From contig NC_052018.1 in assembly GCF_015832195.1 (NCBI RefSeq), positions 3,547,356-3,611,355 of the forward strand: a stretch of 64,000 bases of DNA. Direction: 5' to 3'. This document shows positions 22,355-33,520 of this stretch, piece after piece. This stretch comes from Motacilla alba alba. Lineage: Eukaryota; Chordata; Aves; Passeriformes; Motacillidae. The position numbers were made by a program, and so were the translations under genes. A model generated the notes under the pieces. It had not been told where the DNA came from. It did not search any database and saw only the letters and a program-made list of their open reading frames with translations. How positions within the stretch are numbered: position 1 is the stretch's first letter; each line of letters begins with the position of its first letter.

Positions 22355-22412
22355 GGATTTGAAACTTGGTGGTCTTTAAGGTCCCAACCCAAACCATCCA
22401 CTGATTTGATGG
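22355..22412 (+). mobile_element. CR1 LINE 3' tail remnant, type A
   Basis: GTCTTTAAGGTCCCAACCC, AAACCATCCACTGATTTGAT: the end of a type A copy in sense, with a small deletion in the CCCTTCCAACCC block. Confidence 0.78.
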
Positions 22413-22659
22413 AATACTGGAGCACATCACACCCACGGGGACACCAATAACAGGGAAAAAACTGTAAATAGTAACCCCTAAATAATTCCCTGGTCACCAG
22501 AGTATTAGTCCAGAGGGATCATTCCTGCTGGAGACATTACAAGAAGCACCTTCCTAGAAAAGGAATTTTTGTTTTTGGCTGAACTGGTATTTTCCAGCAG
22601 GGAAACAAAAGTTTGCATTGAGAAATTCCTAGACAGCTTTCTCAAGAGATTTGTGGAAT
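22413..22659. other. Short single-copy spacer
   Basis: About 250 bp with nothing recognisable. Confidence 0.4.
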
Positions 22660-22870
22660 TACCAAGTCATAAAGGTTGGAAAAGCCCTTAAGGATCATCA
22701 AGTCAAACCATCCCCCAGCACTGCCAAGCCCACCACTGACCCATGACCCCAAGTGCCACATCCACAGGGCTTTTAAATCCCTCCAGGGATGGGGAATCCA
22801 CCACTGTCTTGGGTAGGGAATGACTTGTGCCTTGGTGCAGTCTGCTTGGAAAAGGCTGCTGAAGAGGTAG
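22660..22870 (-). mobile_element. CR1 LINE 3' fragment, type B
   Basis: AGGTTGGAAAAGCCCTTAAG, then CAGCACTGCCAAGCCCACCA, the CCAAGTGCCACATCCACAGG block and CCTCCAGGGATGGGGAATCC. The octamer tail is largely gone. Confidence 0.91.
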
Positions 22871-24449
22871 GAAACCCTCAATGGGCTTCAAGTGTCAGGC
22901 CAGGAGACCTGACAGCCATCCCCAGAATGTTTTAAGCTGTGGGGATAAGAACTGAGCCACAGCCCTCTCTCAGAAGACACACGGAGGAGCCAGGCTGGGA
23001 CAGGCTGGACACTTCCTCCTGTTTCCACTGATTGTATCTCCAGGTCCTAGGGATGAACCACAGGGAGTGACAACCTGTCAAATACAAAAAGACTCTTCAA
23101 TATGACTCCACCTGGACTTTGATCCCCAGCCGAGCCTCCTGTAAGGGAGAGGTGATGGCTGGTTTGCTTTCAGAGCTGCAGCAGTGGCTCAAGGCAGTGC
23201 AGCCCCCAGCCTAGGGCTGGATTAGTCTCACTCCAGCGCTTTAATGTACCTGTAAAGGTTAAGAGCTCACTCCTGGAGGTGTCAACCACGCACTGGGGCC
23301 GTGCTGGGAGGGGAAGCAGAAATGACAGCTTGAAAGCAAGCAAAGGGAAAATTGAGGGGGTTTAAGAAGAGCCTTGTGAAGAGAGAGATATTGGTCTGGG
23401 GGGCAGTGCCTGGGAGGGAAGGGGCTCTATCCCACTTCCCACTTGAGGCTGATGATTGATCCCACAGAAGGCAGCGAGGTGAATTTGGAAAACACGAGTC
23501 TGACACAAGGCAGAAGTGCAGCAGCAAGGCCAAAACATCTGCAGAGACCCTGACCCTGCTCCTGGGCCACATCCACAAACCCTTGGAGAGGGATCCACAC
23601 CATCCCCCGTCCTGAAATTACCTCAGAGCCCCTCTGCAGAATTCAGGGAAGCAAGCACCTCCTTGAGCACTGACTGCATCAAGCAGGGAGGAAAATGAAC
23701 CCTTTGGTTGTAGCATTAGTCACGGGTTCCTGTGCGTGAGAGAAGTGGATCCCAGCCTTGTGCTCTTCCCACACGAGCAGTCCCATTGAGATCCTGAGCT
23801 ACTCAAGCAGGGAGAAGTCAAGCAAAGTGAGGATGTGTGGGTAGCTCTCACAGTGCTTTTAAGGTAACGTTTGAGGTTGCCGTCCATTTTTTTTTCCCCC
23901 TCTTGAAATTCACTGAACAATTTTCTCCTTCTTGCAATCTTTTTTTTTAATTTTCTTTTTTTCTTTAAGCCAAATCCACATTACAGAGAAAAATGGCAAG
24001 AAAGTGTAATTGTAGAGGAGGGGAGGGAATGCAGAGTAGGGAGAGGAGGCAGCTGTATTGACCATCTGCTATACCGCTAAAAACACCCACTTAAGTGTCT
24101 GTTTACAAATCAAGTTGCCCGTGTCAGGAGAAACAGAGGCACTTCTTCAGCAGGATCAGATGATTGGCTGCCAACATGCTGGGCTTATTAGGGAGCAGGC
24201 TGGGTCTGGGTGAAAATGTGTGGTAGGAGAGGAAAGAACCCAAAATCTGTTCCCAACAAGGAAATACTGAGAGGCACAAGGCAGGAAAAAAACAGTGCCT
24301 GCAAGGAGCTGTAAAGTGGGGCCACCCCTGAGCCGGCTGCCATTCTTAGAGGGATCCCAAGATTTCCTGAATGTGAGGTTTATCTCAAAAAAAAAGCCCC
24401 ACAAACATTCAGCTCCAGCTTTGGCTTTGTTGTTTGCCAAGGACGATGT
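22871..24449. other. Single-copy sequence with NK2/FOX-like motifs
   Basis: A 1.6-kb CR1-free interval. T-rich tracts lie at 23887-23967. A palindromic CACTTAAGTG with an adjacent TGTTTAC is listed separately. No exon was recognised. Confidence 0.45.
24088..24106. promoter_or_regulatory. NK2-like palindrome next to a forkhead-like site
   Basis: CACTTAAGTG (24088-24097) contains the NKX2 core on both strands, and TGTTTAC (24100-24106) is a forkhead core. Their close spacing in repeat-free DNA is compatible with an enhancer, but short motifs occur by chance. Confidence 0.22.
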
Positions 24450-24805
24450 CATAGAATCATGGAATCACAGAATGTTTGGGATTGGAAGGGACTCTAAAGA
24501 CCATCTCATTCCATCCCCTGTCAACACCTTCTACTATCCGAACACGTCCACTTGCTCCAAGCCCCATCCAGCCTGGCCTTGGACACTGCCAGGGATCCAG
24601 GGACAGCCACAGCTTCTCTGGGCAGCCTGTGCCAGGGCCTCACCACCCTCACAGGGAATAATTTCCTCTTCAGATCTAATTTAAATCTATTATTTTTTTA
24701 GTTTAAAATAGATCCCCGCTGTCCTGTCACAATCTGCCTGTGTAAAAAGTCCCACTTCATCTTTTTTTTATAAGAGGACCCCCTTTAAGATGAAGAGAAT
24801 TCCAG
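24450..24805 (-). mobile_element. CR1 LINE 3' fragment, type A, well-preserved tail
   Basis: ATAGAATCATGGAATCACAG is an octamer-derived tail. It is followed by TTGGAAGGGACTCTAAAGAC, CCTGGCCTTGGACACTGCC, and a region ending in TAAAAAGTCCCACTTC. It extends further 5' than most short copies but is AT-decayed. Confidence 0.94.
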
Positions 24806-25626
24806 GTGAGACCAACTCCTTTTCCCTTCTTTCCATTTTGGACAGTGCTATACTCTTCCTCCAGAAGAGTCTGCCCATCAGACAGCATTTCTTGGCATTT
24901 CACATCCATCTTAAACAGAAATGTTAAACAAAAATCTGCCAAACACTTTTCCAGAGGTGTATTTAATCCCAGCAGGAATAATGAAGCATCCTGACCCCTC
25001 AGATGTCAGGTCATTGCTCATAAGTGCCTAATGATGCAAACAAAGCTTTAAAGATGCATTGCTAACTGATTCCTGCTTCCATTTCCACCATCCTTGGGAA
25101 AGCAGGTGCAGGAGGATCCAGCTGCATTTTGGGAATCTGTACACACAGCTGAGGCTGCCTCTGCTCCAGAAACCAGGGGCCCTGAGCTTCTGACACAGCC
25201 ATCTCTCAGGTGATGCCCTTCAGAGAACCTGAGCTGGGTCTCCAGGATCCACCTCACCATCCCATTCCACCCAAAAAAGATTTGAGTTCAACAGGAATTT
25301 TAGGATAACCCAGCAATGATGTCCTGAAGGCAGCTGGGAGAAACAGCTTTCGATGATTGTGGAATTCATGAGATAGGACTTAAGAAACAGGGAGTCATAC
25401 AGGTAGAGTTGCCTTAGGACTTAACTGCACTCTACTCTCCCAAATCCACTTCCTGGGATTCTATAAATCAGAAGCCAGGTGGTTGCTGTGTTGGAAACTC
25501 ACCCAGCATAGTCAAAGAGTCCCAGGAAAAAAAAAGTTTTAGATGTCAGACATCAGACAAGGAACCTTTGAAGGGATTCCCCTGCCTGCTTCCAACCCGG
25601 CCACTGCTGGGCACACGTGGGAATGC
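24806..25626. other. Single-copy sequence, no gene seen
   Basis: Mixed composition. Minus-strand frame 25048-25260 has scattered cysteines but no recognisable domain. Confidence 0.45.
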
Positions 25627-25900
25627 GATCATGGAATCACAGGATCAGCAAAGCTGGAAAAGACCTCTGAGAACACTGAGTCCAGCCATTAACCCAGCAC
25701 TGCCAAATCCACCCTTAATCCATGTCTCCAAGTGCCACACCCACATAGCTTTTTAATCCCTCCAGGGACAGGGACTCCACCACTGCCCTGAGCAGCTGTG
25801 CCAGTGCCTCACCACCCTTTAAGTGAAGAATTTTCCCTAATATCCCATCTGAACCTCCCCTGGCACAACTTGAGGTCATTTCCTCTTCAATCCAAGCATT
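25627..25900 (-). mobile_element. CR1 LINE 3' fragment, type B
   Basis: GATCATGGAATCACAGGATC tail, then AAGCTGGAAAAGACCTCTGA, CCCAGCACTGCCAAATCCAC, and CTGGCACAACTTGAGGTCAT. Nearly all type B landmarks are present. Confidence 0.93.
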
Positions 25901-26665
25901 TCCACAATTGTGGATTGAGTGGCCCTGATGTTGGTGCCCAAGGCAACCACAACCGTTGTACATCAAAGCTGCCCCACCAAGGTCACTCAATTTGCATTTC
26001 TTTACATCCACAGAAAGCCTGTCTTGTATTCCTGCTCAGGCACGAGCAGGTGTCCAAGTGGAACTATAAAAATAGTGGTGGGGACACTTAGAAATATTAA
26101 GGCAGATGGCACAGCTCCATCCCAACTCCTGCCTGCAGAAAGCCCTGGCAAACTCCTCAGGAGTCCTGGCTGACCTGTCTGCAGCCACTGACCATTCCAG
26201 GCTGTGTAAAATCCCTGCCACGTGCCAGGGGTCTTCTCCCTGACAAACAATCCCACCAGAAGCCCGGCACACCTCTGGAAGAAAGCCCTGCCAGCCTTTC
26301 CTCCCTTATGCTGCCCTATCCAGTAGTTTTCTCTCACTGAGGAGCCCAAGGAAGAAGTCCCCTGTGCAGGCACAGCAGTTTTTAAGATGCAGCCACACCA
26401 GAGAGGCAGCCAGGCCTCTCCTGCAGCCTGTGGTCAGCTGGCAAGGCTGCATGAGAGCCAGATCCAGGCAGCTGCCAGCCCTTCATCTCCTGCAGGAGCT
26501 GGTATTCCTGTCGCTCTGAACAACTGCACGTTACCAGCGAGTCAATAGAGCAGACACTGCTGATCAGCTGTTAATGCTCACTCCAAAGATGAAAACATTT
26601 AACATGAAATCAGATCTGAGAGGATTTTTTTAATTACTATTATTATTTTTATTCTCCCTCTCCTC

Positions 26666-26687
26666 TTTTTTTTTTTTTTTTTTTTAT
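26666..26687. repeat. Poly-T tract
   Basis: About twenty consecutive T in a wider pyrimidine-rich stretch from about 26622. Confidence 0.9.
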
Positions 26688-27633
26688 TCCCTTCCCTTTT
26701 AATTCACTCCTTTATCTTCCAGGCCTTGATAGTGTCAGGAACTGACTGATGACTACAGTGCTAAGTTGCCTCTGGTTAAATCAAACACTGCTTCAAGCAG
26801 AGAGTTCCTGGCTGGGAGCAGTTCAGGAGTGACGTGGAGCAAGGGAATAAAAATGCCTCTTTGATGGGTGGAGGGAGCCACGCTCCTGGATTGATGGAGA
26901 GAGGAAGAAAATATCCCTGTGCCGGTTTATCTCTGTCGTGTGGCACACACAGGGAGGGTTCAGATAATTTGGGCAGCTGTGAGGCTGGTGCAGGGCAGGG
27001 GAGCATGACTGTAGGAACAAAAGCTCACAAAAGTGAGAGCAGCTTCCACTCAGAGGGGACAGAGGATCCTGTGCTTTGTCTCCTCACAGAGAAATGCACA
27101 AAAAAAAAGCCCAATGCCTCCTGCTGGAGTGAAGCTCCACAGCCTCTCTCCCTGCAGGAGGAAATCAGTGGAGATCTTAGTCCAGGGACTCATTTTGCTC
27201 AGCAGCAGCTGCCTCTCAGAGGGTTGTTCAGCCACTGAACCAGCCCCATCCAGTTGTGCTTCCAGGTGCACACCCTGCTGCAAACCATTCCCATTATGCC
27301 AAGCAGCCTTTCCAGTGGCTCACAGATTCCCAAATCTGAGCTGAGTTTCCTTCAAGGTCAGTTCCTGCCTCTGCTCCCACCAGGTGAAGCTTTTCTAGAA
27401 AGCTGGTGAACTCCTCCTGCTCCACTTTGTGCCATTTTGCATTAAAATCAACATCACTTGGAGCAGCAAAGCTCTGCTCTTTATTCATTCAGCAGGGCTG
27501 CTCATCCCCCTCATGCAGATGAGCACCAAATACATCCTGGGAGCATCCAGGGAATCCATCCCCCACTTCAAAGAGCCATTCTGGTTAACACAGAAAGATG
27601 GAAAGTCTGGAGAAAGGGGATATTTTATTTTTA

Positions 27634-27658
27634 ATTTTTTTTTTTTTTTTTTTTTTTG
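27634..27658. repeat. Poly-T tract
   Basis: An uninterrupted T-run preceded by TTTATTTTTAA. A plus-strand frame crossing it ends in poly-Phe, an artefact. Confidence 0.9.
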
Positions 27659-28137
27659 TGCAGCGCATTAGGTATGACCCAGGCTCCCTGTGGTGAAAGC
27701 TGCATCTCTATGGATGTGTCCTGGCTGATGGAACACGTCACTTTGGTGGCCAGGTGGAGTTTCCAGCACAGCTGTGAAGTCACACAGCAGCTGAGATGAT
27801 GTCTCTGGGATATTTAAGTCCCTTGGAGCCCAAACACTTCTCCTCCCAAGGCCCTGGCCAGCTTTTTATGTGCTGTGCACTAGAAGTTACTGAGCTATCC
27901 CATAATTCAAACATCCATGAGAGGTCCCAAGTGGGGTCCCAAACCCAAACTCCCCTGAATCAAAGTTGGATCAATTCCTGTAAGATCTCACAAATTGCTC
28001 TGCTGGGTCAGACTCATCCATTTCCTGGCTCCAGCAATGGTCAATAGCAGATTCCCAAGGAAAGGATGAGAATTGGGTAAGATGAGAACTTCCCACAACT
28101 CTCCCAGTCTCCAGCAGTCTCCACATTTGGTACTACC

Positions 28138-28578
28138 GGAGAAGAGAATGGAGCTGGGGAAGGGGCTGGAGCACCAGGAGGGGCTGAGGGAGCTGGGAAA
28201 GGGGCTCAGCCTGGAGAAAAGGAGGCTCAGGGGGGACCTTGTGGCTCTGCACAACTCCCTGACAGGAGGGGACAGCCAGCGGGAGTTAGGCTCTGCTCCC
28301 AGGGAACAGGGACAGGATAAGAGGGAGCGGCCTCAAATTGCATCAGGGGAGGTTTAGATTGGATATTAAGGAAAATTTCTTTATGGAAAGGGTTGTCAAA
28401 CCCTAGAACAGCTGCCCAGGGAAGTGGAGGAATCTCCATTCCTGAAGGGGTTTAAAAGCTCTGTGGATGTGGCACTTGGGGACATGGCTCAGTGGTGGCC
28501 TTGGCAGTGCTGGGGAATGGTTGGACTTGATGATCTTAAAGATTGTTTCCAGCCTAAATAATTCTATGATTCCACCTA
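28138..28578 (+). mobile_element. CR1 LINE 3' fragment, type B, with ORF2 C-terminal remnant
   Basis: In sense. One frame gives [20 protein letters not shown], the conserved CR1 ORF2 C-terminus. Then follow GGATATTAAGGAAAATTTC, CCCAGGGAAGTGGAGGAATC and the 3' end with octamers (ATTCTATGATTCC). The copy has an intact tail and is 5'-truncated. It is the sense counterpart of the copies at 3458 and 48922. Confidence 0.95.
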
Positions 28579-28599
28579 CAGAGATGGATAGTTGCGCTT

Positions 28600-28621
28600 T
28601 TTTCTTTTTTTTTTTTTTTTT
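28600..28621. repeat. Poly-T tract next to CR1 tail
   Basis: CTTTTTTCTTTTTT continues into a long T run shortly after the CR1 3' end. It may be unrelated simple sequence. Confidence 0.85.
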
Positions 28622-28710
28622 CAAATTTCCCTCATTCTAATGAGTTTTTCAGTTACATAAACCTCCAGAGTCTACTTCCCTCTTTCAGCAATGAGTTCCA
28701 TGAAAAACTG

Positions 28711-28860
28711 GATCATAGAACCATAGACTATTCTGAATTGGAAGGGACCCACAAGGATCATTGTGCCCAACTCCTGGCCCTGCACAGGACACCCCCACAA
28801 TCCCATCCTGTGCCTGAGATCCAGATGATCTCGGTTCAGACAAGTTCTTCTGAGCCCCAG
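28711..28860 (-). mobile_element. CR1 LINE 3' fragment, type C
   Basis: ATCATAGAACCATAGACTAT tail, then GAATTGGAAGGGACCCACAA and AACTCCTGGCCCTGCACAGG. It ends near TTCAGACAAGTTCTTC. Confidence 0.91.
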
Positions 28861-29909
28861 CACATTTTTTCAGCACCCAGGCTCCTGACAGTGCTTTTGC
28901 CTTGATTTGCACTGCCCAAACCAATCACTCACATCCAAACAGCACCTCTCTGGTGATGATTTCCAGAGTATGGATCCAGCATCTGGATCCTGTAGGGTCC
29001 TAGTGGGTTAAACAAGTCTTGTGCCTCAGTTTTTCCTGTGTTTTGACGACAAATGCTCTGGGGCAGTTTCTTACTGGATGCACACAAAACATTGGATGTT
29101 GGATTACATCACGGGTTTCCCAGGAAGGGGGGACAGCCAGTGGGGTTTAATTCTCCCATTAACAGCTCCTAAAACTTCCAGACACCTGGCAAAGGGCAGC
29201 TCTGCTTGCAGAGCTTGATGAATCCACAGCCTCTGGGCCATGTGTCCCACATCTCTGCTAGGAAATAAAATGGGTCAGGGCCAGTTCTCTGAGGGCAAAG
29301 CAGCATGGCACAGCTCACATCCATATGGACAAACTCTCCCGTCCTCCAAAGCAGGCTGGCATGGAGCCTGCTGGAAAACATCCCTGCTAAACCCTCAGGC
29401 ACTGCCAGATATTGTCTGGGAGAGGGGTGGCTGGTCTGGGCCCAGCCTGTGTTTGGGATCATGGTGTGGATTTAGTGGCAGGAATGATTACAGAGGTGGA
29501 TTCAGCCTCCTGTCCTTGCCCTGGTTGGTTTGTTTGTTTGTTTGTTTGGTGTGGCCCTGGGGAGCTCTGGGTTTTCACACACAGATTGTACCTGCCAGGA
29601 CCCATCACCTGGGCAGCATGGCCAGGCCAAACAGTGCAGGACCCTAAAACGTAGCATTGTGGATAACTCTGCTCCAGAGTCCAAGTCTGGGGTTAAATTT
29701 GCTGGTACAGACAGACCCTCCCCCACGGATACATCCTCCCTTTGCTCACCTCCCTGCCCATGGTTTCCCAGGAAAAATCAGCTGAACAGGTACTCTTGCA
29801 TCCTGCAAGGTGCTGAAGGGGAAAGTGCCGCGTGTGGGCAGGGCTTGCTTCCATCTTGAGTCATCCCAATCCCCAGAGAAATGAAAGACACAAGTATTGC
29901 AAAATAGGG
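28861..29909. other. Single-copy sequence, no gene seen
   Basis: A CR1-free kilobase with a (GTTT)n at 29526. The frames at 29240-29859 overlap in several phases and are unrecognised. Confidence 0.5.
29526..29549. repeat. (GTTT)n microsatellite
   Basis: About five GTTT units. The CLFVCLV peptides of overlapping frames derive from it. Confidence 0.92.
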
Positions 29910-30235
29910 GGAATCAGAAAATCCTACAACGGTTTGGGTTGGAAGGGACCTTAAAGATCACTTCATTCCATCCCTATGACATGGGCAGGGACACCTTCCA
30001 CTATCCCTGGCTGCTCCAAGCCCTGTCCAATGTGGCCTTGAATGTTTCTAGGGATGGAACACCCACAGACTCTCTGGGCAGCCTCTGCCATTGTTTTATC
30101 ACCCACATGATAAAAAATTTATTCTTCATATTTAATATAGATCGACCCTCTATTAGTTTAAAACCACCACTCCTTGTCCTATCACTACAGGCCCTAATAA
30201 AAAGTTTGTCCCCATCTTGCAGGCTCCAGGCCTGG
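29910..30235 (-). mobile_element. CR1 LINE 3' fragment, type A, older copy
   Basis: GTTTGGGTTGGAAGGGACC and GACATGGGCAGGGACACC are followed by a more AT-rich body (AATTTATTCTTCATATTT). The minus-strand frame retains QWQRLPRESVGVPSLETFK, the ORF2 C-terminus. Divergence suggests an older insertion than its neighbours. Confidence 0.92.
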
Positions 30236-30387
30236 ATCTGTGGCAGAGCTGGAGGGTACCTGAAACCCAGGATGCTGCTGCAGGAGGAGACCAAGTCTCT
30301 GCCTCTCCATTGCAAACCCCAATTATATCAGAGGCACAAAATAGGAAGAGGGCAGAGATCTGAAATGTAGATTTCCATTTGAGCCAA

Positions 30388-30655
30388 TCATGGAATCATT
30401 AAGGTTGCAAAAAACCTCTGAGATCATTGAGTCCAACCATCAACCATCAACCACCGTGTTCACCACTGAACCATGTCCCCAGGGTTCACATCCACGCATT
30501 TAAACACTTCCAGAGGTGATGACTCCAGCACTGCCCTGGGCAGTCTGTTCCAAGCCTGACTGCCCTTTTGGTGAAGAAATTGTTCCTAATATCCAGCTTA
30601 AATCTCTCACAGAGAGGGCATTTCCTCTTGCTCTATCCCTTGTTACCTGGAATAT
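30388..30655 (-). mobile_element. CR1 LINE 3' fragment, type B
   Basis: AATCATGGAATCATTAAGG tail, then AACCTCTGAGATCATTGAG. A short tandem CAACCAT follows (near 30436-30456), then the CAGAGGTGATGACTCCAGC variant and TTGGTGAAGAAATTGTTCC. Confidence 0.92.
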
Positions 30656-30982
30656 TCCTCTTTCTTCTCTTGCCAAACCCAGTTAAAACCAGGCTTGAGT
30701 CTCAGCCTTGACCACCCAGCTGTTCATGGCCTGCAATGCTGTAAAATAGATTTTTCTTTCAGCAGTTTTAACAGCAGGAACCTTTACACTAAACCCAACT
30801 TCAGCTTGCATCACAAACACATTCCTGCAGGAATTAAATGATTAAATCCCATAGAAATGTGATGGGGGGAAAAAGTTAATTTATCTGCAGAACGACCCAC
30901 TTTGCTTGGGGTCTTTCCAAAATGATGATGTTAATGTCCTTAATGCCAAGAGATTTAGAGGTTTAGTGAGGATCTGGCTTTA
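30656..30982. other. Single-copy spacer
   Basis: About 330 bp between CR1 pieces, AT-rich, nothing recognised. Confidence 0.4.
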
Positions 30983-31075
30983 TAGAATAAAATCATACCA
31001 TGGAAGGGATGCTCAAGGATCATCAAGTCCCACTCCTGGCCCTTCTCAGAACGACCCCAAGGATCACATCATGTT
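30983..31075 (-). mobile_element. CR1 LINE 3' tail fragment, probably type C
   Basis: ATAGAATAAAATCATACCAT, a shortened GGAAGGGATGCTCAAGGATC and CACTCCTGGCCCTTCTCAG. It is short and diverged. Confidence 0.72.
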
Positions 31076-31416
31076 TTCCTGAAAGTCTAAATCCATGAAA
31101 GGATGCATGTTTTCCTGAAAGCCTGCCTGGAAGAGGAGGGTGAGCAGAGGGCTCTGAGTGCACCCAGGAGGAGCAACAACCACTGGCCAGAAATCAAAAA
31201 CTTCCTCAATTCACAAAAATTTGAAGGATGCATATTTTCCACACAGAGAAGAATTAGCCACTGACACAATTTACCCAGGAACGTGGAAAAAGCCTTGTTT
31301 CCTGCTGTGTTTAAATGAAGGTGGATTTCCTTCTGAAACACCCTCCTTGGGCTTGGCAGGGGGTGCTGAAAGTGGCTACTTTTGACTCAAAACTTCAGAG
31401 CCAGCTGATCCCAGAT
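31076..31416. other. Single-copy spacer
   Basis: About 340 bp. A minus-strand frame (31087-31341) is unrecognised. Nothing else seen. Confidence 0.4.
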
Positions 31417-31650
31417 ATCACAGAATCACGAAATTGTTTAGGTTGAAAAAGACCTCCAAGATCACGGAGCCCAACCATTCCTTCAGCACCACCATATTCA
31501 CCACTAAACCTCGTCCCCAAGTGCCACATACACATGTTTTTGAACACTTCCAAGAGGTGGTGACTCCATCACTTCCCTGGGCAGCCTGTCCCAATGCCTG
31601 AGAACCCTTTCAGGGAAGATTTTTTTCCCCCTAACATCCAATCTTTGGAT
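31417..31650 (-). mobile_element. CR1 LINE 3' fragment, type B
   Basis: ATCACAGAATCACGAAATTG, then GGTTGAAAAAGACCTCCAAG, CCCCAAGTGCCACATACAC and CTTCCCTGGGCAGCCTGTCC. Confidence 0.93.
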
Positions 31651-31796
31651 CTTAGGCTCTTCCTAATCTCCTGAGGATGGCAGGGAACCTTTCAAGGTAG
31701 CCTGGTTCAACTTTATGTGCTTTGAGTTTGTTGTGCTCCTTCCCAACAAATAACGCTGTGCACTGATCATCCACTGCTTGTTCCACAAGGCTCCAA

Positions 31797-31864
31797 GCAG
31801 GGGTTGGAATGAGATGAGCTTTAAGGTCCCTTCCAACCCAAACCATTCTATAATTCCATGATTT
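31797..31864 (+). mobile_element. CR1 LINE 3' tail remnant, type A
   Basis: CAGGGGTTGGAATGAGATGA, GGTCCCTTCCAACCCAAACC and the tail ATTCTATAATTCCATGATTT. The tail is well kept although only about 70 bp of CR1 is present. Confidence 0.9.
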
Positions 31865-32824
31865 CTTTGTGTCCTTCATCACAAAACTTCTCGTTCACAT
31901 CCTCTGTGGCTCTCAACGAGAGCTTCCCCTGTGAGTGCTCCAGCTTTGCTCCTGTGCCCTGGCTCCTCAACATATCTAAAAGGCTCCGAGTCAATCCTGA
32001 GGGGACATTCATCATTAGAGCTTTCACACTTAGATTTTTAACCTCCTTGAACGCTTCTCAAGGATAGCCAGAGGAGGGATCCTCTTTTAGGTGTACGAAG
32101 CAGATGGAAAAAAACACCAAATTAGCACTCAGTGCATTTAGCAGACTGGCAAATGTTTGATCTGATCCTCAGGTTGGAAAGGGTTGGATTTCCTTGTGCA
32201 GAAGCCAGACAGCATCTCCTCCTCCCAAATCAAATTTCAGCCTCCAACACCAGCCCCTCACAGGCTGTGGTTTCAGGGGATATTTCCAAGAGCTGGGAGC
32301 TGGTGCCTGCCCTGTTGTTAGGTGAACACACATAGGGCAACGTGGAAATTGCACAAACAAATTCCCTTAATTCTAAGTGGAGGGGCTAGAAAAGCTCCAG
32401 TGCATCCTGGCAAAATGTTAGGAATCCAAATTTGCAACAGCAGCTGCTGAAAGGAGCTCAGGGACAGACTAACAGCCCGTGCAGGAAGGCGCCGGGCGCT
32501 TTCTGCACGCGATCTTTTCCTGGCAGGGAAGTGCTGTCAACCCTGAAGTGTTGGAAGTGCAAAAGGAGGTGGGAAGTGTCCCCAAAGACAGCCAGGAAGT
32601 CGGGCATGGAGGTGTTTCTAAAGCAGAGGGCATTGCCCCGTGACCATAGCAAACCCACAGACTCTGAAGTGATGGGAGGGATCACTCCATCCAAGCTACC
32701 TCAAAACCGCTGAAAATTCCTGTGTTTTCCTCCAATCCAGCTGTGACAGAGGGAGCGATATAAGCCAAGGGACTGGAAGAGATCACTTTTTTGATGTTTC
32801 ATTTTGGGTGTTGGTCCTTTCTCC
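31865..32824. other. Single-copy sequence, no gene seen
   Basis: A CR1-free kilobase. Short frames only, with no recognisable product. Confidence 0.5.
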
Positions 32825-32975
32825 TGAGTAACAAGTGACAGAACAAGAGGAAATGGCCTCAGGTTGAGCCAGGGGAGGTGTATGTTGGATATTTGGAATA
32901 ATTTCTTCACAGAAAAGATTGTCAACACTGGCACAGCTGCCCGAGGCAGTGGTGGAATCAGCAGCCCTGGGGTGC
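32825..32975 (+). mobile_element. CR1 LINE fragment, type B, lacking 3' end
   Basis: In sense: GAGGAAATGGCCTCAGGTTG, then GTTGGATATTTGGAATAATTTC and GCCCGAGGCAGTGGTGGAAT. It stops before the octamer tail, so the 3' end was lost after insertion. Confidence 0.83.
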
Positions 32976-33071
32976 ATGGGGACAGGGAATAGGGAATAGT
33001 TCTGTTGGCAGCAAGTGGGGGATCTGCCTTGGGAGGAGAACCCAAAAAGGAAATTCTTGTATGGGTTGGTA

Positions 33072-33147
33072 TAGAATTATAGAATTGTTTAGGCTGGAAA
33101 AATCCTCCAAGATCAAGTCCAGCTGTTAACCCAGCACTGCCAAGGAG
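33072..33147 (-). mobile_element. CR1 LINE 3' tail fragment, type B
   Basis: ATAGAATTATAGAATTGTTT, GGCTGGAAAAATCCTCCAAG and CCCAGCACTGCCAAGG. It faces the plus-strand fragment 97 bp to its left. Confidence 0.88.
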
Positions 33148-33414
33148 ATGGCAGCTGTCCTGGTGAGGCTTTGGCCATGCCAGGGTGTGATTTAAAAAAA
33201 ACATTTGACCCATGGGTACACCAAGCTCAATCCTTGGGATCAACCTGTGCCAGTTTTCCTTGCCATGATCCAATACAGGGACACCTCGACTCCCAAGGTC
33301 AAGGCACAGAAATCTCCTTGCTGGTGGCTCCAAGATGCAGGATGCTTCCAGATGCTGCCCCAAATTCCTTCTATTATCGCCCCAGCTGATCAGTTTGGGA
33401 TAATTTGGAAATAG

Positions 33415-33520
33415 ATCACAGAGCCATGGAAAAGTTTGGGTGGGAAAGGAACTTTAAAGGTCACCCAGCACAACCCTCTCTTCTGGACTCTGAACCCTGC
33501 CCAGTCCAGCCTGGGCTCAC
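33415..33520 (-). mobile_element. CR1 LINE 3' tail fragment, diverged
   Basis: ATCACAGAGCCATGGAAAAG, TTTGGGTGGGAAAGGAACTT and AGGTCACCCAGCACAACCC. Downstream similarity fades, so the right edge is uncertain. Confidence 0.72.

Larger units (their letters stand above)
25901..28137. other. Single-copy sequence with poly-T tracts
   Basis: A 2.2-kb CR1-free interval. T-runs lie at 26666-26687 and 27634-27658. Frames such as 26834-27238 are unrecognised. No gene supported. Confidence 0.5.
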
